Below are positions 34,603-43,194 of a stretch of 64,000 nt of DNA, piece by piece. Source of the DNA: Robiginitalea aestuariiviva (lineage in GTDB: Bacteria; Bacteroidota; Bacteroidia; Flavobacteriales; Flavobacteriaceae); NCBI RefSeq assembly GCF_029537735.1, contig NZ_JARPUQ010000002.1:1232240-1296239 (forward strand). The letters are read 5' to 3'. Below the pieces are notes generated by a model that saw nothing but the letters and a program-made list of their open reading frames with translations, was not told the DNA's origin and ran no database searches. A program made the position numbers and the translations under genes. Position 1 is the first letter of the stretch. Each line of letters starts with the position of its first letter.

Positions 34603-35373
34603 ATGCGTAATTTAAAAATGCAACTAATTGTTTTATTTATAACAATTAGTTTCGTCGGGTGCAAGCCCGAACCCGTATACCTGAGGGCCCTTCATGCCCA
34701 CCAAACCCCCATTGACAGCACCCTCCCTTTGGCCGATTCCCTGGAGGCCTTTGTAAAACCATACCGGGAACATGTGAACGCCGTGCTCGATGCGCCCCTG
34801 GCCTATGCCCCCAGAACCCTTTCCAAGGATGAGCCCGGACTCAATACCGCCATTGGCAACCTGATGGCGGATATTGTGTTTCAAGCTGCAGATTCCCTGG
34901 AGCATATGGCCGGGCGGAAAGGGGCAGACCTGGCCCTTCTGAACCACGGCGGCATCCGGTCCATCATCTCCAAAGGACCGGTAACCGAACGCACGGCCTA
35001 TGAGGTAATGCCCTTCGAAAACACGATTTATCTGGCCACGCTTTCCGGCACCCAGATCCGGGAATTGGTGCGCTACCTGGCCGACCAGGGTAAGGCCCAT
35101 CCTATAGCGGGTATGCAGATCATCCTGGGAGGCGGGGGATTCCTGGAATCCGTGAGCATTGGCGGGCGGCCTTTTGACGAGCAACAGTCCTATCGCGTGG
35201 CCACCTCCAGCTACCTCATCAGCGGGGGCGACGGCATGACTTTTTTCCTGGAAGCCGCAGAAACGCGGGATACCGGCTACCGCATCCGCAACGCCATGAC
35301 CGACTATTTTAAAGCAACAGACACCCTTCGGGCCGTACAGGACCGTCGTTTTGTCAAAGAACAAACCCCATGA
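34603..35373 (+). CDS. 5'-nucleotidase C-terminal domain lipoprotein
   Basis: A 256-residue lipoprotein containing only the 5'-nucleotidase C-terminal (substrate-binding) domain. Signal peptide with lipobox F-V-G-C at residues 17-20. N-L-M-A-D-I, L-A-L-L-N-H-G-G-I-R-S and V-M-P-F-E-N-T-I are family landmarks. The metallophosphoesterase domain is absent and is encoded by the next gene, which overlaps by ATGA. Together they would equal one UshA/CD73-type enzyme in reverse order. Predicted periplasmic or surface nucleotide hydrolysis. Confidence 0.92.
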   Translation: MRNLKMQLIVLFITISFVGCKPEPVYLRALHAHQTPIDSTLPLADSLEAFVKPYREHVNAVLDAPLAYAPRTLSKDEPGLNTAIGNLMADIVFQAADSLEHMAGRKGADLALLNHGGIRSIISKGPVTERTAYEVMPFENTIYLATLSGTQIRELVRYLADQGKAHPIAGMQIILGGGGFLESVSIGGRPFDEQQSYRVATSSYLISGGDGMTFFLEAAETRDTGYRIRNAMTDYFKATDTLRAVQDRRFVKEQTP

Positions 35374-36284
35374 AACGGAGAAGATTCCTGAAAACCAGCG
35401 CGGTTGGCGGGCTGGCGGCGGGTGTGGGAAGCCTGGGTCTGCAGGCCTGTGCCTCGCGCCGGGAACAGCGCATTACCGTGCTGCACACCAATGATGTCCA
35501 CAGCCATATCGATCCCTTCCCGAAAGACCATGGCATTTACCCAGACCTTGGGGGCGTGGCCCGTCGGGCCGGCCTGATACAACGCCTGCGGCAGGAAAAC
35601 CCCAATACCCTCCTGCTGGATGCAGGAGATATTTTCCAGGGGACCCCTTACTTCAATTTTTACGGGGGTGAACTGGAATTCCGCCTGATGAGCCGCATGG
35701 GCTACGACGCCGCCACCCTGGGGAACCACGATTTCGACAACGGCCTCAGCGGCTTACTGGCCCAGATGCCCTATGCAGATTTTGCCTTCCTCTCTGCCAA
35801 CTACGACTTTACCGACACCGTCCTGCACGGGTATGTGCAACCCTCAAGGGTGTTTGAGCGCGGTGGGGTACGCATCGGGGTATTCGGGATTGGCATCCGC
35901 CTGGAAGGGTTGGTAGATCCCGCCCTGTACGGGGAAACCCGTTACCTGGACCCGCACGAACTGGCCCTGGATACTGCGCGCCGCCTGCGGGAGGACGAGC
36001 AATGCGACCTGGTTATCTGCCTCTCCCACCTGGGCTACCGTTACCGGGATCCCCAACGCTCGAGCGATATCACCCTGGCCCGGCAAACCGAAGGCATAGA
36101 CCTGATTATCGGGGGGCACACCCATACCTTTATGGAACGCGCCCAGGTAGAAACCAACCGGGCCGGGGAACGCGTCATCATCAACCAGGTAGGCTGCTAC
36201 GGCATCAACCTGGGGCAGGTGGATTTTACGCTCCGTCCCGGGCCTCAAAAGCCTACCGGCATGGGGGTTTCCATAGAGGTCTGA
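35370..36284 (+). CDS. 5'-nucleotidase N-terminal metallophosphatase, Tat lipoprotein
   Basis: A 304-residue calcineurin-like phosphoesterase. The Tat signal M-K-R-R-R-F-L-K-T ends in a lipobox L-Q-A-C, so it is folded before export and lipid-anchored. Dinuclear metal motifs are all present: T-N-D-V-H-S-H near 38, D-A-G-D near 88, G-N-H-D-F-D near 116 and G-G-H-T-H-T near 250. It lacks the C-terminal substrate domain, which the preceding gene encodes; translational coupling suggests the two work as a pair. Confidence 0.95.
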   Translation: MKRRRFLKTSAVGGLAAGVGSLGLQACASRREQRITVLHTNDVHSHIDPFPKDHGIYPDLGGVARRAGLIQRLRQENPNTLLLDAGDIFQGTPYFNFYGGELEFRLMSRMGYDAATLGNHDFDNGLSGLLAQMPYADFAFLSANYDFTDTVLHGYVQPSRVFERGGVRIGVFGIGIRLEGLVDPALYGETRYLDPHELALDTARRLREDEQCDLVICLSHLGYRYRDPQRSSDITLARQTEGIDLIIGGHTHTFMERAQVETNRAGERVIINQVGCYGINLGQVDFTLRPGPQKPTGMGVSIEV

Positions 36285-36340
36285 GCTGCTGACATTCCGG
36301 CTGCCTCCCTTACGGAGTTTCCCATTTCTTTCCATTGTAT

Positions 36341-36348
36341 TAGATTTG
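36341..36348 (+). promoter_or_regulatory. -7 promoter element TAGATTTG
   Basis: An exact TAnnTTTG match, 19 bases before the ATG at 36368. No clear -33 TTG. Confidence 0.55.
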
Positions 36349-36367
36349 AAAGGGTAACCCGATTCAC

Positions 36368-38260
36368 ATGACCAGACCTACGCTATTGTTCCTCGCCCTG
36401 CTGGCAGGGCTCTTTGCCCGGGGGCAGAATCCTTTTGGCATCACCCCCCAACGCTCCGACCAGCCGGGTGCCTGTACCCATTTTGAAGCGGCCTTTGCCC
36501 AGAAGCCCCGCGAAATCCAGTTCCGGGCGGTAGCGGATGCCCAGAACACCCTGTATTTCGAGGTCTCGGACCCCGCCTGGTTCAACAGCCTGTTCCCCAC
36601 GGATGATTTCGGGATCAGCGTAGACCTGGTTACCAAAGACCGTTATGCCTGCGAACAGAACCCTCCGGAACCCTCCTTCCCCAGGGGACAGGTCCTGCGG
36701 CCGGTGTACGGGGACCAATTACGCCGCACCCTCAAACCCGCAGCGGGAGAAAGTTATCGGGTGCGCATCGGGAAAGTACCGGATGGGTACCGGGGGATGG
36801 AAGTGGAATACAACCTCCTCTTCCTGAGGGGTAGTACCCTGTGCCGCTACCAGTCCTTTTTCGAATTGCAAGCCTACTCCTGGGACCTGCTGGATATGGG
36901 GATGTACCTGGATTCCCTGACCTACCGCACCCAGCTTTCCGCCCTGGAAGACACAGACCGGTTTACCCTGCGCTACAAGACACTCACCTTTACCGTCCCC
37001 TTCGAAAAAAACAAGGCGGAATACGCCCCGGAGGACCTCAGGCCCCTGTATGATTCCCTGCGCCTGACCGATTTTAACATCCGCAGGATTGACATCCGTG
37101 CCTATGCCTCTGTGGAAGGCGATGCCGGCCGCAACCTGGAACTGCAGAACCAGAGGGCCCAGAGCATGGTGCGCGCCCTGCAGTCCTTCCAGCAACCTTC
37201 CATTGAAACCTCGGTTTCCACAGCTGAGAACTGGGTGGAATTCCTGGAGGACCTAAAAAATACGGAATACGCCAACCTGCGGCCTTTGCCCCAGGCCGAA
37301 ATCAAAGCGGCCCTGAATGGTGGGGCAGCCGCCCGCCTGGAGCCCATCCTGAGCCGCCACCGGAAGGCAGTAGTGACCCTGGAACTGGAAAGAAAGGATC
37401 GGTACCGCGACCAGACGGTAGCCCAACTGGTGACCCTCTTTAACCAGGCTATTGGGGAAGATGCCCTAGAGAAGGCCTCCGAGCTCCAGGCCTCCATCTT
37501 TGAGCGGCTGAAAAGCGGGGAAGCCCCAGTGGAAACGCTGAGTGACCTGGAAATGCCGCGCCAACAGAAATACGTGCCTTTTTTTAATAAGAATTCCGCC
37601 TTTCGCTACCTGATGGACGAGCGCAACATGCTGATCGCCTTTAACGAACTGGAAAGCCTGGACCACCTGACCCCTGAGGACCCGAAAATCCAATACAACC
37701 TGGCCGCCCTGAAACTCAAGCTCTGGCGCTATAACGCCCAACCCATCGCGGACGGGGAGGTCAAAAAGAATATTGAGGCCTTGCGCAGGCTGGGCATTGC
37801 CGAAAACCTGGTGCAGCGGATGCTGATTAACTACCACATTGTGCGCAGCGAATACCTGATGCGGCAACGGGATTACGCCGGGAAGGATGCCTCTGTTCAA
37901 TACATTGCAGAACACTACACCCAGGCCCCTTTACGGGATTACGATTACCTGAGCCTGGCCCAGTACATGGCTTATTACGCCAACCTGGAAGAGGCGGTAA
38001 CCCTGGTGGAACCCCGGATGCGACGCATCGAGGTAAGCGAGAACCTCCTGTTTTATTACCTGAACCTGACCCTGGTGGACCGAAGCCTGACCCAGGACCC
38101 GGATTACCGTACCATTATGCTGAATGCCATTGGCAAGAACCCGGAGCGTTTCTGCCGTTTATTCAACCCCATACCCAATGGGGGGGTAACCTTCCAACTG
38201 CTGGAGAACCCGTATTTGCGAGAAACGTATTGTGAGAATTGTACCAGCCCAAAGCCCTGA
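36368..38260 (+). CDS. Exported protein with an internal OmpA-like segment
   Basis: A 630-residue protein with a signal peptide (cleaved near A-R-G-Q). Residues about 20-190 are strand-rich with Cys36, Cys95 and Cys159. Residues 207-275 resemble an OmpA C-terminal peptidoglycan-binding domain: T-V-P-F-E-K-N-K-A-E-Y, then I-D-I-R-A-Y-A-S-V-E-G and N-Q-R-A-Q-S-M-V-R-A-L. The remaining 350 residues are helical and TPR-like (Y-N-L-A-A-L-K-L-K-L near 445) and end in Y-C-E-N-C. I do not know the family. A wall-associated scaffold role is a guess. Transcribed alone. Confidence 0.8.
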   Translation: MTRPTLLFLALLAGLFARGQNPFGITPQRSDQPGACTHFEAAFAQKPREIQFRAVADAQNTLYFEVSDPAWFNSLFPTDDFGISVDLVTKDRYACEQNPPEPSFPRGQVLRPVYGDQLRRTLKPAAGESYRVRIGKVPDGYRGMEVEYNLLFLRGSTLCRYQSFFELQAYSWDLLDMGMYLDSLTYRTQLSALEDTDRFTLRYKTLTFTVPFEKNKAEYAPEDLRPLYDSLRLTDFNIRRIDIRAYASVEGDAGRNLELQNQRAQSMVRALQSFQQPSIETSVSTAENWVEFLEDLKNTEYANLRPLPQAEIKAALNGGAAARLEPILSRHRKAVVTLELERKDRYRDQTVAQLVTLFNQAIGEDALEKASELQASIFERLKSGEAPVETLSDLEMPRQQKYVPFFNKNSAFRYLMDERNMLIAFNELESLDHLTPEDPKIQYNLAALKLKLWRYNAQPIADGEVKKNIEALRRLGIAENLVQRMLINYHIVRSEYLMRQRDYAGKDASVQYIAEHYTQAPLRDYDYLSLAQYMAYYANLEEAVTLVEPRMRRIEVSENLLFYYLNLTLVDRSLTQDPDYRTIMLNAIGKNPERFCRLFNPIPNGGVTFQLLENPYLRETYCENCTSPKP

Positions 38261-38268
38261 TTCCGGCC

Positions 38269-38571
38269 TTATGCTCCGGATTCCAGAAAGGCTTTGACCA
38301 GCGTCCGGAATTCGGCTTCCAGGCTGCAGTCGGGAAACGGATACCCCGCTCGGTCGTACCAGTACCCGGCATTCCATCGATCTCCCTCCTTACGGTGCAG
38401 GTAGGCGTGGATGCGGCTTCCTGCAACACCGGGCATGTCCTGGGCAATGTTGTGGGATGCCTCCCAGTCACCTTTCCCGTCGAACCACAATGCCTTAAGG
38501 GCCGGGGAAAGTGAGGGGTCCGGCGATTCGGCCCGCAGGCTGTCCATAAAGTCGGAAAAAGAAAGGGCCAT
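38269..38571 (-). CDS. Small conserved-looking protein, unknown function
   Basis: A 100-residue cytoplasmic protein without signal or membrane segment. It contains A-L-W-F-D-G-K-G-D-W-E-A-S-H, then H-A-Y-L-H-R-K-E-G-D, A-G-Y-W-Y-D-R-A-G, a His/Trp-rich pattern familiar from widespread hypothetical proteins. I cannot name the function. It lies 9 bases downstream of ligA on the same strand, so is probably co-transcribed with prmC-ligA, and is convergent with the OmpA-like gene. Confidence 0.78.
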   Translation of the reverse strand: MALSFSDFMDSLRAESPDPSLSPALKALWFDGKGDWEASHNIAQDMPGVAGSRIHAYLHRKEGDRWNAGYWYDRAGYPFPDCSLEAEFRTLVKAFLESGA

Positions 38572-38580
38572 GGCTTCAGA

Positions 38581-40599
38581 TCAGGCGCCCGGGGAAGCCT
38601 CCCCAAGCAGTTCCAGGAATTCGGTTTCGGACAGGATGGGCACCCCCAGGTTTTCGGCCTTGGCCCGCTTACTGGGCCCCATATTGGCCCCGGCCACCAG
38701 ATAGGTGGTTTTGGAGGACACGGAGGAGGCTACCTTGCCGCCATTGTCTTCGATGCGCTTCTTAAGTTCATTGCGGTCCAGGGTTTCAAAGACCCCGGAA
38801 ACCACAAAAGTCTGCCCTTGCAGCAGGTCGGTTTGCCCCTCCAACTGCTCGGCGCTCAGCGAAAACTGCAGCCCATAGCCCCGCAGCCGTTCCACCAGCT
38901 CGCGATTAACGGGGTTCGCGAAAAAGTCCAGCACGCTCCGGGCGATCCGCTCCCCGATTTCGTCCACCGCCATCAGGGCCTCCTGGCTGGCTGCCATCAG
39001 GGCATCGATATCCCGGAAGGCCCGGGCCAGTTTTTTGGCTACGGTCTCCCCTACATATCGGATCCCTAATGCAAAGAGCACCCGTTCGAAGGGTATTTTC
39101 ACGGATTCCCGTACTCCCTGGACCAGGTTGGTTGCGGATTTTTCAGCCATGCGTTCCAGGGGGGTCAGTTGTTCGGCTTCCAGGGTATAGAGGTCGGCAT
39201 AATCGGCGATCAGGCCCTCTTTGAAGAGTAGCTCCACGGTTTCGCCCCCAAGGCCTTCGATATCCATGGCCTTGCGGCTGATAAAGTGCTGTATGCGTCC
39301 CGTGATCTGGGGCGGACAGCCGGTGTCGTTCGGGCAAAAGTGTTGGGCCTCCCCGGGTTTGCGCTCCAGGGGGGTGTTGCACTCCGGGCAGTTCGAGATA
39401 TATTGCACCGGAGTACTGTCCGGCGGACGTTGGCTTAAATCTACCGCAGTGATCTTGGGGATGATCTCCCCGCCTTTTTCCACAAAGACCATATCGCCCA
39501 GGCGTACATCCAGCTTAGCGATCTGGTCTGCGTTGTGGAGGGAGGCCCGCTTGACCACCGTACCGGCCAGTAGTACCGGTTGGAGGTTCGCCACCGGGGT
39601 AATGGCCCCGGTACGCCCCACCTGGTAGCTGATGTGTTCCAGGCGGGTAAGCGCCTGCTCGGATTTGAATTTATAGGCCATGGCCCATCGGGGCGATTTG
39701 GAAGTAAACCCGAGCTCTTGCTGTTGTTGCAGGCTGTTCACCTTAACCACTACCCCATCGGTTTCAAAAGGCAACTCATGGCGGCGGGTGTCCCATTCGG
39801 CCAGAAAATCCAGCACCGCCTCAATATTCGGGCACAGACGGGCCGTTTCGGGGACCTTAAAGCCCCAGCCGCGCATGCGCTCCAACATTTCCATCTGGGT
39901 ATCGACCCCCAGGTTTCGCCCTACCATCCCATAGGGCAGGCAATCCAGCGGCCGGGTCGCCACCAGGCTGCTATCCTGGAGTTTTAGGCTCCCGGAGGCC
40001 GTATTGCGGGGGTTCATATAGGGGTCTTCCCCATTTTCCACGCGCTCCTGGTTCATCCGGGCAAAGCCCTCCAGGGGCAGGATAATTTCCCCCCGTACAT
40101 CAAAGCGCTCCGGCACCACCCCTTGCAGTCTAAGGGGTATGGAACGGATGGTTTTGACATTGGTGGTAACATCGTCGCCCTGTACCCCGTCGCCGCGTGT
40201 CACGGCCCGGATCAATACCCCGTTCTCATAGGTCAGGTTAATGGATGCCCCGTCGTATTTGAGTTCGCAGGTAAAGGCGATCTCCACCCCTCCCAGCAGG
40301 CGTTGCAGGCGCTGTTCCCATTCCACGAGTTCCTCCCTGGAATACGAATTGTCCAGGGAATACATGGGGTGGTCATGTACCACGGTATCGAAGGCTTTGG
40401 TGATGCCGCCCCCTACCCTGTGGGTTGGGGAAGCCGGGTCGTCAAACTCCGGATGCAGAGCTTCCAGCTGCTGCAATTCCTTGAGTTTCATATCGAACTC
40501 GTAGTCGCTGATTACGGGCTCGTCCAGGACGTAGTACCGGTAATTGTGTTCCTGCAGGGCTGCCCGAAGGGCTTTAATGGTCTCTTCTACCTGATTCAT
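38581..40599 (-). CDS. ligA: NAD-dependent DNA ligase LigA
   Basis: Seals nicks in DNA during replication and repair using NAD. At 672 residues it is full length. The adenylated lysine is in K-Y-D-G near residue 113. OB fold, Cys4 zinc finger (C-P-E-C ... C-P-N-D-T-G-C near 405-435), helix-hairpin-helix region and a C-terminal BRCT domain (F-V-V-S-G-V-F near 595) are all present. Start at 40599, where N-Q-V-E-E-T follows Met and where ATGA overlaps the prmC stop; the longer frame adds 67 residues that match nothing. Confidence 0.98.
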   Translation of the reverse strand: MNQVEETIKALRAALQEHNYRYYVLDEPVISDYEFDMKLKELQQLEALHPEFDDPASPTHRVGGGITKAFDTVVHDHPMYSLDNSYSREELVEWEQRLQRLLGGVEIAFTCELKYDGASINLTYENGVLIRAVTRGDGVQGDDVTTNVKTIRSIPLRLQGVVPERFDVRGEIILPLEGFARMNQERVENGEDPYMNPRNTASGSLKLQDSSLVATRPLDCLPYGMVGRNLGVDTQMEMLERMRGWGFKVPETARLCPNIEAVLDFLAEWDTRRHELPFETDGVVVKVNSLQQQQELGFTSKSPRWAMAYKFKSEQALTRLEHISYQVGRTGAITPVANLQPVLLAGTVVKRASLHNADQIAKLDVRLGDMVFVEKGGEIIPKITAVDLSQRPPDSTPVQYISNCPECNTPLERKPGEAQHFCPNDTGCPPQITGRIQHFISRKAMDIEGLGGETVELLFKEGLIADYADLYTLEAEQLTPLERMAEKSATNLVQGVRESVKIPFERVLFALGIRYVGETVAKKLARAFRDIDALMAASQEALMAVDEIGERIARSVLDFFANPVNRELVERLRGYGLQFSLSAEQLEGQTDLLQGQTFVVSGVFETLDRNELKKRIEDNGGKVASSVSSKTTYLVAGANMGPSKRAKAENLGVPILSETEFLELLGEASPGA

Positions 40600-41468
40600 A
40601 GGGGTTGATGGGTTTCTCCGGAAACGGGTTTCCTCCCGCGGAGGAAGCGGTCGTTTCCAAAAATATCCTTTTTCATTTGTATTTCCTGCAACCCACCGGC
40701 CCGGAGCAGGTCCGCTATGGGTGCCGCATAATCCCGGTGGATCTCGAGGTACAACCACCCCCCGGGCCGCAGAGACTCCTTTGCCCGGGCAAGCAGGCAA
40801 TGGTAATAGGCAAGGGGGGCGTCTTCCGGGGCAAATAAGGCCGCCCCGGGTTCCTGATCCCGAACATGGGCATCCAGGCTTCTCCGTTCGCCCTCAGGGA
40901 TGTAGGGGGGGTTAGACACCATGAGATCAAAGGGAGCTGCCCCTTCCAGGGGCTGGCACATATCGGCCAGGCAACCTTCCATTTTGACCTCCTGGTTCCG
41001 GGCGTTCTCCAGGGCTACCTCTAGGGCAGCCGCCGAAAGCTCCAAGGCACAGACCTGTGCCCCGGGCCAGTGCCGGGCCAGGGCAATGGCAATGCACCCA
41101 CTGCCCGTACCCAGGTCCAGCAGGCGCGAATTGGAAAAATCGTGGGAATGGGTAATCCAGGCCACCAATTCCTCGGTTTCGGGCCTGGGTATCAGCACGG
41201 CAGGGGTCACCTTCAGGGTCATCCCCAAAAAGTATCCACGGCCCGTTACATATTGTACGGGAACATGCTGCTTTAAGCGGGAAAGCGCTTCAAAGAGCGG
41301 GGTTTCGGCCTCCTTGGCCAGGATTTTACCGGGCTCCAGCCCCAGCACAAACCGGGGCAGGCCGGTAAATACTTCCAGCACCTCGTAGAAGACGCTGTCT
41401 ATCTCTTCCGCAGGGTAGTGTTCCCGGAGTTCCTGGTGGTATATGGATTTGATTTCGCGCAGCAGCAT
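40596..41468 (-). CDS. prmC: Release factor glutamine methyltransferase
   Basis: Methylates the GGQ glutamine of peptide-chain release factors. SAM motif L-D-L-G-T-G-S-G-C-I-A-I-A and the diagnostic V-S-N-P-P-Y-I-P near residue 188 are present, with a helical N-terminal domain. The ATG at 41468 gives 290 residues; an in-frame ATG at 41486 is six codons longer, so the start is uncertain. Translation is coupled to ligA by an ATGA overlap. Divergent from ribD. Confidence 0.94.
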   Translation of the reverse strand: MLLREIKSIYHQELREHYPAEEIDSVFYEVLEVFTGLPRFVLGLEPGKILAKEAETPLFEALSRLKQHVPVQYVTGRGYFLGMTLKVTPAVLIPRPETEELVAWITHSHDFSNSRLLDLGTGSGCIAIALARHWPGAQVCALELSAAALEVALENARNQEVKMEGCLADMCQPLEGAAPFDLMVSNPPYIPEGERRSLDAHVRDQEPGAALFAPEDAPLAYYHCLLARAKESLRPGGWLYLEIHRDYAAPIADLLRAGGLQEIQMKKDIFGNDRFLRGRKPVSGETHQPL

Positions 41469-41532
41469 TTGGAGTGGCTTTAACACGCCGGTAAAGGCCC
41501 TGTCCCATTGAGGGGCATTCGGGGCAATGTGC

Positions 41533-41540
41533 TATTTTTG
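41533..41540 (+). promoter_or_regulatory. -7 element TATTTTTG, four bases before the ribD GTG start
   Basis: An exact TAnnTTTG match separated by CCGG from GTG at 41545. TTG at 41508-41510 is 22 bases upstream, within range for a -33 element. The ATG at 41527 lies upstream of the box, so it would not be transcribed from this promoter. Confidence 0.72.
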
Positions 41541-41544
41541 CCGG

Positions 41545-42597
41545 GTGAAGATACACGAATTCTACCTTTCCCGTTGCCTGGAACTGGCAAAAAAAGGCCG
41601 CGGTTCCACCGCCCCGAACCCTTCTGTGGGTGCTGTGGTGGCCGGGCCCGGTGGCATCCTGGGGGAAGGCTTCACCAGCGCCTATGGCGGCCCCCATGCC
41701 GAAGTCAATGCCATTAGGGGCGTATCCGATCCGGAAAGGCTGAAGGAGGCCACCTTGTACGTCACGCTGGAACCGTGTAACCACCATGGTAAAACCCCGC
41801 CCTGTACAGACCTGATTTTACAAATGGGTATCCCCCGGGTTGTGATTGGGCTGCAGGACCCCCATGCCCTGGTGGATGGCAGCGGGATCGCGCGCTTGCG
41901 CGGCGCAGGCTGCGAAGTTATTACCGGGGTGCTGGAAGGGGCATGTGCGGAACACCACCGCCGCTTTTTGACCTTTCACCGGGAAAAGCGCCCTTACATT
42001 ATCCTGAAGTGGGCCCAAACGTCAGACGGCTATCTGGCCCCGGAGCCGGCTGCCCGGCAGGGGGAACCTGCCCCGGTCTGGATCACCGGGCCACGCTCCC
42101 GACAATTGGTCCACAAGTGGCGCAGTGAGGAACAGGCTATCCTGGTGGGAACCCAAACAGTGCTGGCGGATAACCCCGGGTTGGATACCCGGCACTGGCA
42201 CGGAAAAAACCCGCTCCGGATCCTTTGGGACCGGCAACTGCAAGTCCCCACGGATTACCGTATATATGATAACCGGGCGGAAACCTGGGTTATTCACGGG
42301 CAGGAGTCTGCCGAAAAGGCCCCTGCACATGTGACCTACCTGGCCCTTGGCAGGGAAGCGGATCCCCTTGGGGCGCTTATGCGGGAGCTCCACGCCCGGA
42401 ACATCCAAAGCCTGATTGTGGAAGGTGGCGCTCGGACCCTGGAAACCTTTCTGCAGCGCCGGTTGTGGGATGAAGCCCGGGTCTTTACGGGGCCGGTCAC
42501 CTTTGGCAAAGGCCTCCCTGCCCCGCAGGTAAAGGGACGGTTGACCGCCACCCGTAAAGTTGGGCAGGACCGATTAGATTCCTGGCGACGTGAGTAA
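41545..42597 (+). CDS. ribD: Riboflavin biosynthesis protein RibD (deaminase/reductase)
   Basis: Converts the GTP cyclohydrolase II product through deamination and ribosyl reduction in riboflavin synthesis. The 350-residue bifunctional protein has a zinc deaminase domain (H51-A-E53, then E-P-C-N-H-H-G-K-T-P-P-C) and a C-terminal reductase domain from about 145 (Y-I-I-L-K-W-A-Q-T-S-D-G and I-V-E-G-G-A-R-T-L). I choose GTG at 41545 over ATG at 41527 because the -7 box lies between them; V-K-I-H-E-F-Y then aligns with the family's first helix. No other rib gene is present here. Confidence 0.95.
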   Translation: MKIHEFYLSRCLELAKKGRGSTAPNPSVGAVVAGPGGILGEGFTSAYGGPHAEVNAIRGVSDPERLKEATLYVTLEPCNHHGKTPPCTDLILQMGIPRVVIGLQDPHALVDGSGIARLRGAGCEVITGVLEGACAEHHRRFLTFHREKRPYIILKWAQTSDGYLAPEPAARQGEPAPVWITGPRSRQLVHKWRSEEQAILVGTQTVLADNPGLDTRHWHGKNPLRILWDRQLQVPTDYRIYDNRAETWVIHGQESAEKAPAHVTYLALGREADPLGALMRELHARNIQSLIVEGGARTLETFLQRRLWDEARVFTGPVTFGKGLPAPQVKGRLTATRKVGQDRLDSWRRE

Positions 42598-43192
42598 GGC
42601 CATTATTTTTGATTTTGGCGGGGTATTGATCAACCTGGATTTTGAGGCCGTACCCCGGGCCCTGCGCGAATGGGGAGCCGATCCCTCAGATGCCTTTTTA
42701 CAGCAACTCAGCCGGCAATACGAGACCGGGCAAATCCCGACAGCGGGCTTTCTGGAAACGGCCTCCGGGAGGCTGGGAGGCGTTTCCGGCGCTACGCTGG
42801 CCGAGGCGTGGAATGCGATGATTCTTGACCTGCCAGAATCCAGGGTAGAATTCCTGGAAAACCTGAGGGATGGCGGAGGCTACCGCCTGTTCCTGCTGAG
42901 CAACACCAACGCCCTGCACATGGCCCGGGTGCGCGAACGCCTCGGAGGCCCGGCTTACCAGCGATTCACGGCTTGTTTTGAAGGTTTTTACCTGTCCCAC
43001 GAAATTGGACTGCGCAAACCGGATCCTGAGATTTTTCGGTGGGTTACCGGGCGCCACGGCCTGACGCCCGGGGATACCCTTTTTATCGACGATACAGCCG
43101 AACACATCCTTGGGGCACAGGCTATTGGCCTGCAAACCTGGCATTTCCAACCGGGAAGGGATAAAATCACCGAACTTTTAACCCGTAGCTGA
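42590..43192 (+). CDS. HAD-superfamily hydrolase
   Basis: A 200-residue phosphatase-like protein with GTG start. Motif I is I-F-D-F-G-G-V-L near residues 5-12, motif II L-L-S-N-T-N-A near 103, a Lys in L-R-K-P-D-P-E near 145 and motif IV F-I-D-D-T-A near 163. In motif I the second Asp of the usual D-x-D-x-x is replaced by Gly (D-F-G-G-V), which is common in the YihX/epoxide-hydrolase-like branch. The gene overlaps the ribD end by 8 bases. Substrate unknown; dephosphorylation of a riboflavin intermediate is possible by context only. Confidence 0.9.
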   Translation: MSKAIIFDFGGVLINLDFEAVPRALREWGADPSDAFLQQLSRQYETGQIPTAGFLETASGRLGGVSGATLAEAWNAMILDLPESRVEFLENLRDGGGYRLFLLSNTNALHMARVRERLGGPAYQRFTACFEGFYLSHEIGLRKPDPEIFRWVTGRHGLTPGDTLFIDDTAEHILGAQAIGLQTWHFQPGRDKITELLTRS

Positions 43193-43194
43193 CC

